From: Candidatus Obscuribacterales bacterium
Lineage (GTDB): Bacteria > Cyanobacteriota > Vampirovibrionia > Obscuribacterales > Obscuribacteraceae
Assembly: GCA_019745505.1 (NCBI GenBank)
Contig: JAIETE010000195.1
Location: 1 to 43,646 of the forward strand
DNA length: 43,646 nucleotides
Direction of reading: 5' to 3'
A program made the translations under genes and the position numbers. The first letter of the stretch is position 1. Every line of letters starts with the position of its first letter. The notes below the pieces were generated by a model. That model worked only from the letters and a program-made list of their open reading frames with translations, did not search any database and was not told the DNA's origin. Of the stretch, positions 24,155 to 32,771 are shown in pieces.

Positions 24155-25681
24155 AGCGGTTGCGATTTGACGAGCCTCTGCGTACACCAGAGCCGCTTCG
24201 TGTGGGCGGTCTGTGCGAGCAAGTAAGCGCGCGTAGTCCTTCAGTGTGGAGATGAGTTGGCGACTTAAGCGTTCGCTGCCGTTGCCTTCGGACATCTTGG
24301 TGATGGCGATGGCCCGCGCTATGAGCGGCTCAGCTTCCTGGAATCGTCCGAGCTGCAGATAGACACGACCCAATCCGCTGAAGCAGAGAGCGGCTTTGTC
24401 GGCTCTGTAAGGCACTACCGTCTCGACGATGTTGATGGCTTTCAGGATGGAGCGCTCGCCCTCTCTGAGCCGTCCTTGAAAGCAGAGAGTGGCAGCCAGA
24501 CTGAGGAAGTCGTCTACCAATTCGATTGAATCTTGTCCAAACAGAGCGCCTTTGAGCGAGAGTGTCGTACAGAAATTAGCTTCCGCCTCGACATAATCTC
24601 CGCGATCGAGCGCCACGTCAGCGAGAGTCTCGTAAGCGTGGCTGAGTGCCGTTAGATACTCATTGCGGTCGACGTTTCCGTGCGAGAAATTTCTTTCCAA
24701 GCCGACCGTGATGCGCTGCTTGGTCGTTTCTTCAGGAGTCGGAATTTGGCTCAAATCCGGCTTATCGCCTTCACTGAGAGTTTGGAAGCGCCGGCGTGTT
24801 ACCAACCCGAGATCCACCATTGCCTGCGAAAGCGGGCTGCGCATCGAGTGCACGCGCGCCAGGCAGAGCGAGGCTTGCTCTTCGGTGATGAAACTATTGT
24901 CGATCATCTGCTGCACGGCCAGCGCTGCTTCCAGTGTCGCGTGCTGTATTAGTCCGCGCGACAGAAGTGCTTGACCAATGCGCTGTCCGTTGGCGACGGC
25001 GGATTCTTGGGCTTCGAGTACTTCGTGCTGGGCGATTGCTCCCGATTTGACGAGCAATTCCCCGACCCGAACCGTGTGTTTTCTTCCATCTTTGGATGCA
25101 ACTGCGAATTCGCCTTCCATAAGCATCTTGCGATTATTCTCGACATCGCCCTTCAAAATGGCTACCGCATCTGAGCGCTTCGTGATTTCGTCGCGAATGC
25201 GAATCTGTAACTCGAGCGCCAGTTCGAGCATGGCGGCGGAGATAGCGCCGCTGAGGACGAGGCAGCGACCCAGAGGCAGCTGTGAAGAGAGGCTTTCCTT
25301 CAGGGCCGACTGAAATTGCTCCCAGGAGATCACACCGGCTTCCAGCAGTAGTCCGCCCAGCCGATTGGAGGGACCGCCATCGGCCGCGGCCCGCTTCACT
25401 TCGGAAAGAGACATCTCAAAAGTATTCTTGGTTCTCACGGCGGTGCGCAAGGCTCTGAATCCCGTGCGTACATCGCACTGTTTGTCTTTCAGTGCCGCCT
25501 GTGCATCAATCGCCGCACGAAGCTCATCAGCTGTGAGAGTGCCGTTTTTCACAAGAGCAAGACCCAAGTGCAGATTCTCCGCTTGGGCTGTCTCTACAGC
25601 TTTGGTAAGGTTCTCCTCGGTGATCACTCCGGCTTTTACCAGCAGCTCGCCGACTCTAATGTCTGTCGTGTATTGGTTCAT
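24146..25681 (-). CDS. MshEN-type repeat protein with C-terminal TPR
   Basis: 511 residues from ATG 25681; the frame stays open to 25765 without an RBS. There are three ~54-residue doublets, at about 9-62, 107-160 and 205-258. Each has the pattern [IV]RxGELLxxxGxI....L..A followed by LGxxLxxxGxL....L..A(I/L)xxQ, as in RVGELLVKAGVITEENLTKA. This is the MshEN/T2SSE-N pattern, which in pilus and secretion ATPases binds cyclic-di-GMP; here there is no ATPase. Residues ~340-500 are TPR repeats (YETLADVALDRGDYVEAEAN, LGRVYLQLGRFQEAEPLI). Probably a cytoplasmic scaffold or adaptor. It is a relative of the 27055 protein. Actual nucleotide binding is not shown. Confidence 0.85.
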   Translation of the reverse strand: MNQYTTDIRVGELLVKAGVITEENLTKAVETAQAENLHLGLALVKNGTLTADELRAAIDAQAALKDKQCDVRTGFRALRTAVRTKNTFEMSLSEVKRAAADGGPSNRLGGLLLEAGVISWEQFQSALKESLSSQLPLGRCLVLSGAISAAMLELALELQIRIRDEITKRSDAVAILKGDVENNRKMLMEGEFAVASKDGRKHTVRVGELLVKSGAIAQHEVLEAQESAVANGQRIGQALLSRGLIQHATLEAALAVQQMIDNSFITEEQASLCLARVHSMRSPLSQAMVDLGLVTRRRFQTLSEGDKPDLSQIPTPEETTKQRITVGLERNFSHGNVDRNEYLTALSHAYETLADVALDRGDYVEAEANFCTTLSLKGALFGQDSIELVDDFLSLAATLCFQGRLREGERSILKAINIVETVVPYRADKAALCFSGLGRVYLQLGRFQEAEPLIARAIAITKMSEGNGSERLSRQLISTLKDYARLLARTDRPHEAALVYAEARQIATAHQ

Positions 25682-25965
25682 CTCTTGAAACTCAGTACAA
25701 GTGCCCACTCCGGCAGATGCAAATGCACGTAAGCCGGTTAAAAGAATGTGCCGCTGCAACGGCAAAGGGATTGCCGAAGTGCCCAGCGAACTCGTTTGCG
25801 CGATACGGGATACCGGGGAACCGACCGCTGCAAAGCGGTCGAGTGACCATTAAAACACCAACCGAGCTCGTTTTACGTGAATTAAATGAAAAGTGAAGGT
25901 AAGATCACTAGATCTAAGGAAAATCAGGCCGCTTTTAAGTGAAACTGGCAGGCCGGTTCTTCTTG

Positions 25966-26850
25966 TCAAATCTTGTACAGGTGCAAAAACGACCTGACGC
26001 AAACTAAGAATTCATCTCGCTTTCCGAAGCAACAGTGAGTCCCTTCTGCAACCGGCAGCAGCATTTTTGGTTCTACGGACTGCCTATATAGGTCTTCGGC
26101 ATTGGCGTATAAAACCTGGCGATCGCATTTGCCGTGAATAATCAGCAGTGGTGGATGCGGCTTTCTGAATACAGCCGTGTTGTCCAGTTTTAGGTATTCA
26201 GGAAAAGCCCAGTCAGGATAAGCCTTTAACCAAACCAATCTGTCCCTTCCGGCGCGCATCAACGATGTGAAGCCCGATTGAAAAATAACTCCTGCCAGCG
26301 GTCGTTTCAACAGCAATTGAGATGAAACACCAGAGCCGAAAGATTCACCAAATGCAATGATGTCTTGTCCCTTGCGATGCTCTTTATTCACCAGATAGTC
26401 ATAGGCGGCGACTGCGTCATTGCAGGCATTGGTGATGCTGGCTTTACCTTCGCTCAATCCGTATCCCTGATAGTCGTACATGAATACCGAACCACCGGAT
26501 AATAGCAAAAGCTTTGCCGTATCGAGCTTGGCAAAAATGTTTTCTCCCTTGCCGTGGCTGAAGAGAAATACGCGCTTGGTTCCTGGTAATTCGAAAAACC
26601 AGCCGCGCAGCTTCTTTCCATTGGCGGAGCGAAAGACGACGTCTTTGCGTGTTACATGCATCTGCGAGAGCTGTGTAAATTCTTTAGAGCGGTCGGGTGT
26701 TCTAGGGTCTACCAGAGGAAACATCAGAAGTTCATAGAGCGGTCCATTAACCGGGGCCAAAAATAGATAGAGCAAGGCTAAAGTGAAGGCCAGCGCCGCC
26801 AGGGAGCGACCCGACCATTTACTCCATTCAATTCTGTCGAAATTTGCCAT
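25966..26850 (-). CDS. Membrane-anchored alpha/beta hydrolase
   Basis: 294 residues from ATG 26850; a TTG at 26889 is in frame further upstream. The N-terminus has one hydrophobic helix (~16-34, LAALAFTLALLYLFLAP), so the protein is anchored with its catalytic domain probably outside. The alpha/beta-hydrolase core has the oxyanion FSHGKGEN, nucleophile elbow GESFGSG (S170), acid D243 (HGKCDRQ) and H272 (GTHCCF). It resembles the ABHD13/ABHD17 or YqkD-like serine hydrolases. The substrate is unknown, with lipid or acyl esters most likely. It lies between the two MshEN-repeat genes; the upstream one (27055) is divergent from it. Confidence 0.9.
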   Translation of the reverse strand: MANFDRIEWSKWSGRSLAALAFTLALLYLFLAPVNGPLYELLMFPLVDPRTPDRSKEFTQLSQMHVTRKDVVFRSANGKKLRGWFFELPGTKRVFLFSHGKGENIFAKLDTAKLLLLSGGSVFMYDYQGYGLSEGKASITNACNDAVAAYDYLVNKEHRKGQDIIAFGESFGSGVSSQLLLKRPLAGVIFQSGFTSLMRAGRDRLVWLKAYPDWAFPEYLKLDNTAVFRKPHPPLLIIHGKCDRQVLYANAEDLYRQSVEPKMLLPVAEGTHCCFGKRDEFLVCVRSFLHLYKI

Positions 26851-27054
26851 ACCAACTAATGAAAGCAAATTTTGATGCTCTTTGCCCAATACTTACCCGT
26901 ACCATCTTCACCCAGCTGGGTGATTCGCGATTTCGGATGAGGCATAAGAATATAATGAAGAATGTTTGATATGTTACGGATAAGTGGCGTCTTTTCCTCG
27001 CAAAAGAAGGAACGTCAAGAGATTGTGGGCACTGGATTTTGAGGCGGGCAGTTA

Positions 27055-28302
27055 ATGGTTCAAATTTCGCCTGAGATACCGATCGGGGAACTGATTGTCG
27101 CTTGCGGATTGGCAAAGCTCGAGCATATTGATTTGGCATTGCGAAACTGCACGACCAGTGGCTTACCAATCGGTTTAGAGCTGGTCTTGATGGACAAAAT
27201 CGACTTCGATGCGCTGGCCAATTGCGTGATCGCCCAGTCGCTGATCAGAGACAAGCTCCTGTCTCAGCCTAGTGCTGTTGATGCACTCAGTCTCTCTGTC
27301 AAGAAAAACATTACATTGAAAATTGCTCTAGACGTGATGGCCATTGATTTGAAGAGTGAATCGAAAAACCGGCTTGGCTCTCTTCTTGTGGACGGAGAAT
27401 TCATAAGCCGCAAAATCCACAAGGAATGTTCCAATATTTCGAAGTCTACCGGACTGCCTCTGGGCAGAGTGCTTCTGGCCTCTGGCGCTTTGCACATAGA
27501 CATTCTGGATAAAGCTCTCAAGATGCAAAAGCTTCTAAGAGAAGGTCAGATCGACAGGGAAGAAGCATTTGATGAAATCGCTGCCGTCAAAAGCTTTCTC
27601 GATTCCGTCTCGTCGGTGGCAAACACGTCCAAAGCAAAAGACGTAGAAATGCTCGACCTTTTGAAAGACGCCAATTTGCTTGATGAAGCAGAAGTCGAAG
27701 CGGTGGTGAAGAAAACCAAGGCGGAAGGGATCAGCATTGAAGCTGCGCTATCGGGACTTTCCTTACTTTCCGTGCATGATTTTCGATCGGCCGAATTGGT
27801 GCTGCAGATGATCAAAGACAAGCAGATGGCTTATCGGTCCGCCGTTCAGCTTTTGCAGCGCATACAGATCTCTCTCAATGAGCCTCCTCCGAAGGAGGAG
27901 CGGACGGAGTTGCTCAGTTTTAGTCAATTTCTGCGGCTGACTAAGCTGCGGGTGAGGCGTGTTTCGGGCGGTGTAGACCGAAGTGCTCGACTATTGTCAG
28001 ACGACGCGGAGATGGAAGATTCCTGGCAATACCTTCCGGCGATAACGGACAGGGCAAAGGAGATTTCACGTGCAATTCCCAGCGATGTCATCGATTGCAT
28101 GGAGAGAAATGGATTTCTTACTCCAGAGGAAAAAATGGATGTGGCCACTGCGGCTCGGCAATACAAGCTGTTTCGCCAGAAAGAATTGAGCGTCGATCAA
28201 GCGCTGGTCAGCTATCATCTGGCGAAAAAGGAGAAAGAAGCATTTAGTGCCTGGTCGGGCACATTCCCTTCACTGGCAATCTGGCTGCCCAGAAGTGAAT
28301 AG
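27055..28302 (+). CDS. Second MshEN-like repeat protein
   Basis: 415 residues, with GAGG about 10 bases before the ATG. The first ~190 residues carry two doublets like those of the 24146 protein: IPIGELIVACGLAKLEHIDLAL with LPIGLELVLMDKIDFDALAN, and NRLGSLLVDGEFISRKI with LPLGRVLLASGALHIDIL. A third, degenerate one follows (~205-262). The C-terminal 150 residues are helical without TPRs. The second doublet aligns well with the second doublet of the 24146 protein, so they are paralogues. Gly/Leu positions of the MshEN motif are less well kept here, so ligand binding is doubtful. Possibly part of a regulated surface-structure or secretion module. Confidence 0.8.
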   Translation: MVQISPEIPIGELIVACGLAKLEHIDLALRNCTTSGLPIGLELVLMDKIDFDALANCVIAQSLIRDKLLSQPSAVDALSLSVKKNITLKIALDVMAIDLKSESKNRLGSLLVDGEFISRKIHKECSNISKSTGLPLGRVLLASGALHIDILDKALKMQKLLREGQIDREEAFDEIAAVKSFLDSVSSVANTSKAKDVEMLDLLKDANLLDEAEVEAVVKKTKAEGISIEAALSGLSLLSVHDFRSAELVLQMIKDKQMAYRSAVQLLQRIQISLNEPPPKEERTELLSFSQFLRLTKLRVRRVSGGVDRSARLLSDDAEMEDSWQYLPAITDRAKEISRAIPSDVIDCMERNGFLTPEEKMDVATAARQYKLFRQKELSVDQALVSYHLAKKEKEAFSAWSGTFPSLAIWLPRSE

Positions 28303-28613
28303 AGCTTGGCTGAGAGCTTTTGAAATCCTGCCTTTTAAATGCCCCAAATTGTGGCTATTGTATAAATGACAACGTGCCTGCAAAATGTAGCTGTGACGCC
28401 GAATTAACGCGAATCTCAAGAATGCAATCTATGGCTGGGTTTGTGTGTTTGTCACTGTATTTGGTGGCATGAAACATAATAATCAGTACCGGTCACTGGG
28501 CACAATTTTGTGGCCGGTTTATCTGTCGAAACTGTTGCCAGTTTTGTCACTAGCATCGGACAGTGCTAACTCTTGAAATCGGAAATCGCGAAAAAGTATG
28601 ATGACCTAGCTGA
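28303..28613. other. Intergenic stretch, no gene seen
   Basis: 311 bases after the 27055 gene. AT-rich, with a weak interrupted hairpin near 28488-28520. No RBS-linked frame, strong terminator or RNA gene was recognised. Confidence 0.4.
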
Positions 28614-29310
28614 GTGACCTCTTTTGTATTCCTCGTAACGGGTCCGGTAACAGCCGGTGAGACTGTCAAATTCACAATCTTCAATGAAGACCTGCCGGAT
28701 TTGCAGAAGGAGGTCAGTTATGTCGTGCAGACCGGAGACAATCTGAACCAGACGAGATGCGGCTTGCGTAATCTGATTAACAATGACCCAGATTTTGTTG
28801 ATGTTGGTGTTCATGCCACTTGCAGCGGAGGTGTGCTTACGGTCACATCAACATCATCTACTCCGACAACCTTCCTTATCAAACCCCTTATCGTTTGCAT
28901 ACCTGTTATCAATTCACCTACTCAGTGGCCGGCAGCGCAGCAGGTGAAGTATTGTACGTTTTCAAATGTCACCAACGCACAAAGAATGCGTTCCACGCTT
29001 GAACAAATCGGTGCGAATGGTGGCGGCGGGAACATACAATATGCATCCGACAAGTTGAAGTCAGATGGACAATTTACGGTCTATCTTTATGCCAACCACA
29101 ATGATTTCTACCATTAACGGCAGTAACCAGGCATTTGAAACGAGCGGCGCTCTCGCATGCACCTCGGTATACATGATTGAACAGTTCCGAAATGGGCAAA
29201 CTCCTATAACCGGAGATTTTGGCTATTCGTTCCAGGCAAGCGACACGGAAACCGGAGTTCTACGGTGTAGTGATGGTGCCATCACTATTCACGAAAATCC
29301 CGGAACTTAA
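28614..29310 (+). pseudogene. Frameshifted fragment of a secreted Ig-like repeat protein
   Basis: A frame opens with GTG directly after a TGA at 28611, with no Shine-Dalgarno, and runs to 29117. It begins in the middle of a domain: PVTAGETVKFTIFN, then SYVVQTGDNL, LRNLINNDPDF, GVHATCSGGVLTVTS. That is the pattern of repeated domains in large bacterial surface or fibre proteins. A second frame (29065-29310) continues with protein-like sequence (GALACTSVYMIEQFRNGQTP) in another phase. Together they look like the remnant of one gene that lost its 5' end and suffered a frameshift around 29065-29117. A sequencing error is possible. An inverted repeat GAACAC/GTGTTC follows at 29312-29330. Confidence 0.45.
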
Positions 29311-29361
29311 GAACACTTCCAACGTGTTCTAGGTAGTCACTAATCGACGGCAGAGGGCAGG

Positions 29362-29925
29362 TTATGCTTGCTCTCTGCTGTCACCTTCCTCCAAAAGTGG
29401 TTTCGAAGCGTTCAACAAACAGGTTTTTCTCTTGACATGCTCGCCATAAAAGTAGGGCAGCAGAGCAATGACACTAACTGTGGTTGATGGGAGTATCAGA
29501 GTTAAGAAACAAGCTTTTGAAAACAAAGCGCTTACGAGTGATCCTGGATTGGTCAATTCAACGATTTGGAAAATTGGTCCAAAGACCATAAGTCCAGCGA
29601 GAATCGATCCCCAAACTGAAAGAATTACTTTTAAGGGAAGTGGCCACCGAAACCATGACAGAACAATCCACATGCCGATTCCCACTAGCCAACTACTGGC
29701 TGCAACGGATAACACAACAAAAACAGCACTTGTGTTATTTAAAGTAGCGTCAACTAAAGAAACTAGAGGCCAGACCGTTAAACAGGAAAAGCACAGCGAT
29801 ACCGGCCAAACGCCTAACGCGTTTGTGGTATCAAGAAAGAACCTTTTGAGCCCGCCTGAAGGATCAGAGTTGTTGACGCTCAGCTCATTTGTGTTTTCTG
29901 TACGTTGAATTGAATTCGTGTCCAT
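29362..29925 (-). CDS. Four- or five-helix membrane protein, function unknown
   Basis: 187 residues from ATG 29925 (a GTG at 29943 is also in frame). A polar N-terminal ~35 residues is followed by four or five hydrophobic helices (VWPVSLCFSCLTVWPLVSLV, AVFVVLSVAASSWLVGIGMW, VILSVWGSILAGLMVFGPIF, ACFLTLILPSTTVSVIALLP) and a short charged tail. No recognisable family. The 3' end overlaps an imperfect GCAGAG...CTCTGC stem (29348-29382). Base composition is more AT-rich than its neighbours. Confidence 0.65.
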   Translation of the reverse strand: MDTNSIQRTENTNELSVNNSDPSGGLKRFFLDTTNALGVWPVSLCFSCLTVWPLVSLVDATLNNTSAVFVVLSVAASSWLVGIGMWIVLSWFRWPLPLKVILSVWGSILAGLMVFGPIFQIVELTNPGSLVSALFSKACFLTLILPSTTVSVIALLPYFYGEHVKRKTCLLNASKPLLEEGDSREQA

Positions 29926-30189
29926 GTTCGATTTATACCCCACTCAGAGCGGCCGGTAATTTTCTTTTTTTGCTTGTTGCTAATAGACCGGTCTGCTAAT
30001 TTCTCAAACCATGTCCAGCAAGGATTTTGGGATTTCGATAAGACATAACGGCGGTTATCGGAATCAGATGTGGTTGTTCGCTCTATACAGTCGTGAGCTA
30101 TTCCGCCTTTCGATTGGTCTGCCACCCGGAAAGTCTATTTATGCAGCACTCAGAAATGTCCTCTGCTGAATGTCTTTAGTTAAGTGCAA

Positions 30190-30222
30190 AGCAAAATGGC
30201 GACCGCATAACACGGTCGCCAT
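30190..30222 (-). terminator. Intrinsic terminator of fbaB
   Basis: Perfect 10-base arms ATGGCGACCG (30196-30205) and CGGTCGCCAT (30213-30222) with a 7-base loop. On the minus strand TTTTGC follows. It lies 24 bases past the fbaB stop. The stretch 29944-30189 holds nothing else recognisable. Confidence 0.85.
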
Positions 30223-30245
30223 CCAGTTCTTCTTTGTCTTGCAAA

Positions 30246-31313
30246 CTAGGCGATTGTGACCTTGTCGCAGAGGTAGACGTCTTGGATTGCATTGAGCAAT
30301 GCAATGCCTTCTTTCATCGGCTTTTGGAAAGCCTTGCGTCCCGAGATGAGGCCCATACCGCCTGCGCGCTTGTTGATGACGGCAGTCTTGATGGCTTCTT
30401 CCAGGTCGTTGGCGCCGGAAGCTCCGCCCGAGTTGATCAAGCCTTGTCTGCCCATGTAGCAGTTCGCTACTTGGTAGCGGCAGAGGTCGATCGGGTGATC
30501 TGTGGTCAATTCGGAGTAGACGCGAGCGTCTGTTTTACCGAATTTGATGGCGTTGTATCCGCCATTGTTTTCCGGCAGCTTCTGCTTGATGATGTCGGCT
30601 TCGATGGTGACGCCGAGGTGGTTGGCTTGACCGGTCAAGTCAGCAGACACGTGGTAGTCGACTCCGTCTTTTTTGAAGCCTTCGTTGCGCAGGTAGCACC
30701 AGAGGATGGTGGCCATGCCCAATTCATGCGCTTCATGGAAGGCATGTGCAACTTCTTGAATTTGTCTTGCCGATTCCGGTGAGCCGAAGTAGATGGTTGC
30801 GCCAACAGCAGCAGCGCCCATTTCCCATGCTTGGTGAACATTGCCGAACATGATTTGGTCGAACTTGTTGGGGTAGGTCAAGAATTCGTTGTGGTTGATT
30901 TTGACGATGAATGGAATCTTGTGAGCGTACTTTCTGGCGACCGAGCCGAGTACGCCGTAGGTGGAAGCAACAGCGTTGCAGCCGCCTTCGATTGCCAATT
31001 TGACGATGTTTTCCCCGTCAAAGTAAATCGGGTTCTTAGCGAAGGATGCACCGGCGGAGTGCTCGATGCCTTGATCTACTGGAAGGATGGAAACGTAGCC
31101 GGTATTTGCCAAACGACCATGACCGAGGATGGCTTGGATGTTTCTCAATACCTGCGGGTTGCGATCGCCGATTGAGAAAATGCGGTCTACAGTGTCGTGA
31201 CCTGGCAAATGAAGCTGGTCTTTGGTAATGCCTTTGCATGTGTACTCAAGGTAGTGCTTTGCTTCGCTGCCGAGAGCTTTTTCAATGGCGTTGAGTTCTG
31301 TCATTACTGGCAT
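30246..31313 (-). CDS. fbaB: Class I fructose-bisphosphate aldolase (FbaB/DhnA type)
   Basis: 355 residues; GGAGG lies 7 bases before the ATG at 31313. It catalyses cleavage and formation of fructose 1,6-bisphosphate in glycolysis and gluconeogenesis through a Schiff-base lysine. The FbaB signature is clear: [42 protein letters not shown] and [11 protein letters not shown], where K243 is the likely Schiff-base residue. INSGGASG and [12 protein letters not shown] form the phosphate-binding end. Length is normal for the bacterial FbaB family. It is monocistronic with its own terminator. This is distinct from the zinc-dependent class II enzyme. Confidence 0.96.
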   Translation of the reverse strand: MPVMTELNAIEKALGSEAKHYLEYTCKGITKDQLHLPGHDTVDRIFSIGDRNPQVLRNIQAILGHGRLANTGYVSILPVDQGIEHSAGASFAKNPIYFDGENIVKLAIEGGCNAVASTYGVLGSVARKYAHKIPFIVKINHNEFLTYPNKFDQIMFGNVHQAWEMGAAAVGATIYFGSPESARQIQEVAHAFHEAHELGMATILWCYLRNEGFKKDGVDYHVSADLTGQANHLGVTIEADIIKQKLPENNGGYNAIKFGKTDARVYSELTTDHPIDLCRYQVANCYMGRQGLINSGGASGANDLEEAIKTAVINKRAGGMGLISGRKAFQKPMKEGIALLNAIQDVYLCDKVTIA

Positions 31314-31370
31314 GTCTGTGCCTCCACAAGTCTTGCGCCGGAACGTCCGTTAAAGCTATCAGCTTGATTT

Positions 31371-31398
31371 GTTATATGCCTAAAACATACACAAACAA
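31371..31398 (-). promoter_or_regulatory. Possible fbaB promoter
   Basis: On the minus strand TTGTTT (31393-31398) is followed after 16 bases by TATAAC (31371-31376). This is about 60 bases upstream of the fbaB start. The -10 is good and the -35 weak. Confidence 0.35.
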
Positions 31399-31526
31399 TA
31401 AGCAATCTGGTTTCATGAATCTTCATCTTGGCAAGCGATTGCCTGCTTTCGAGGTCTCGCCACTACCTACGTCGGCGGATGGTGAGGCTTGCGGGAGATC
31501 GAACAAATGGGTTGGCGCCCTATCTT

Positions 31527-31976
31527 TTAGTGACCACCGGATGTGCCTTCCGGCCACTCTGAAAGTTCCATCAAAACACCGTTGGTTGCCTTTGGATGCA
31601 CAAACGCAATGCGTGCTCCACCGGCGCCAATGCGCGGTGTTTCATCAATCAGCTTGGTGGCGCTCTCTTTCAGTTTTTTTAGCTCGCACTCGATATCGTT
31701 GACGCCAAGGCAGATGTGATGCAGTCCGGGACCTTTCTGGGCGATGAACTTACCAACCGGAGTATTCTCCGAGAGAGGCTCCAATAGTTCGATGTGAGTG
31801 TTTCCCACATCCAGTTTGGCTACTCGCACACCTTGCTCTTCCACGACTTCGATGTCGATAACTTCCAGCCCGAATTGGTCTTTGTAGAATTTCAAAGACT
31901 CATCCAGGCTTTTCACTGCAATCGCTATATGGTCGACGCGCATGCCTCTAGCGCTCGGGTCGTGTTTCTCGCTCAT
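31527..31976 (-). CDS. mce: Methylmalonyl-CoA epimerase
   Basis: 149 residues, a single VOC (glyoxalase-fold) domain. Family motifs are VDHIAIAVKSLDESLKFY, NTHIELLEPL, GPGLHHICLGVNDI and GVLMELSE, with the metal-binding His, His, Glu positions in place. It interconverts (R)- and (S)-methylmalonyl-CoA in propionate/methylmalonyl-CoA metabolism. No mutase gene lies in the window. Its ATG overlaps the stop of the upstream exported-protein gene by four bases (31973-31976), so the two are translationally coupled. Lactoylglutathione lyase is the main alternative, but the sequence fits the epimerase better. Confidence 0.92.
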   Translation of the reverse strand: MSEKHDPSARGMRVDHIAIAVKSLDESLKFYKDQFGLEVIDIEVVEEQGVRVAKLDVGNTHIELLEPLSENTPVGKFIAQKGPGLHHICLGVNDIECELKKLKESATKLIDETPRIGAGGARIAFVHPKATNGVLMELSEWPEGTSGGH

Positions 31977-32443
31977 GGACCAAAACCTGAATAACGCTCG
32001 AAGAATTTGTGAACGTGATTGAGTTTGCGATATTGGCTGAACTCGTCATATTCCGGCCAAGTGCTCATCAGACGAGTGGCGCGCTCCGCAACTGTCCATT
32101 GATTGAATGGGACCCAGACCTCGCCTCGCCATTTGGGATCGTAGTAAAAACGATTGAGGGCGTCGGTAAAGTTGACGGTTGTGTCGACATCCAGCACAAA
32201 CGGGGAGCCGTCAGAGTTGGTGGGAAACTGAAACGCTTCGCCGGGCATCCGGGGCAGGCGGTCGGCTGATGGTGAAACATCAGACTGACGCAGGCTTTGC
32301 GCGATTTTCTTCGGCGCAAAGTCGATCCAGCTCTTTCGCTTCGATTCTTCCGCAGAGGCTGAATTGACCGGGTTGGCGAGCATCAGTAATACCGCAGATA
32401 GTGCACCAGCAAAGGAAATGCTTTTCTTGACTACCGTTTTCAA
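31973..32443 (-). CDS. Small exported protein coupled to mce
   Basis: About 156 residues if a TTG at 32443 is the start. That start has AAGG 8 bases upstream and opens straight onto a signal peptide (basic KTVVKK, hydrophobic core AGALSAVLLMLA, then a likely NSASA cleavage). An ATG at 32674 is in frame but would add ~77 unlikely residues. The mature part (~125 residues) has no recognised domain; it is rich in Trp, Tyr and Phe (FNRFYYDPKWRGEVWVPFNQ-like stretch) and has few Cys. It is probably periplasmic. The 4-base overlap with mce shows one transcript. Confidence 0.65.
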   Translation of the reverse strand: MKTVVKKSISFAGALSAVLLMLANPVNSASAEESKRKSWIDFAPKKIAQSLRQSDVSPSADRLPRMPGEAFQFPTNSDGSPFVLDVDTTVNFTDALNRFYYDPKWRGEVWVPFNQWTVAERATRLMSTWPEYDEFSQYRKLNHVHKFFERYSGFGP

Positions 32444-32771
32444 TCTGCTTACCTTGCGATTCTTGAGAATATTGATATTTACGAACTTGTGGATCTTTGT
32501 GGCGCTTGGCAACGGCGCGGATTTGAATTGATTTGCGATCAGTCTTGCAGTCACCAGTCTTTCCAGGGATATAATACGCCGAATTTCAGCGTTTTGAGTA
32601 TATGTTTTGCACTGATCTTGGCTGCCGATATTCGCCAAAATGAGCAAATAGAGCCGTAAATTTGCATCGAACATAAATTGATCCGCCTATGTCCGCATCT
32701 AACCTTCAAGTAAACTATCTGACTTATAAATTGGCGACCAGTGTCAGTGGCTGAGACGGAGTTAAGTAGAG
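32444..32771. other. Divergent intergenic region
   Basis: 328 bases between the exported-protein gene and the AMIN-TPR gene. Part of it is open in the leftward frame up to 32674 but does not read like protein. No clear promoter boxes were identified. Confidence 0.4.
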
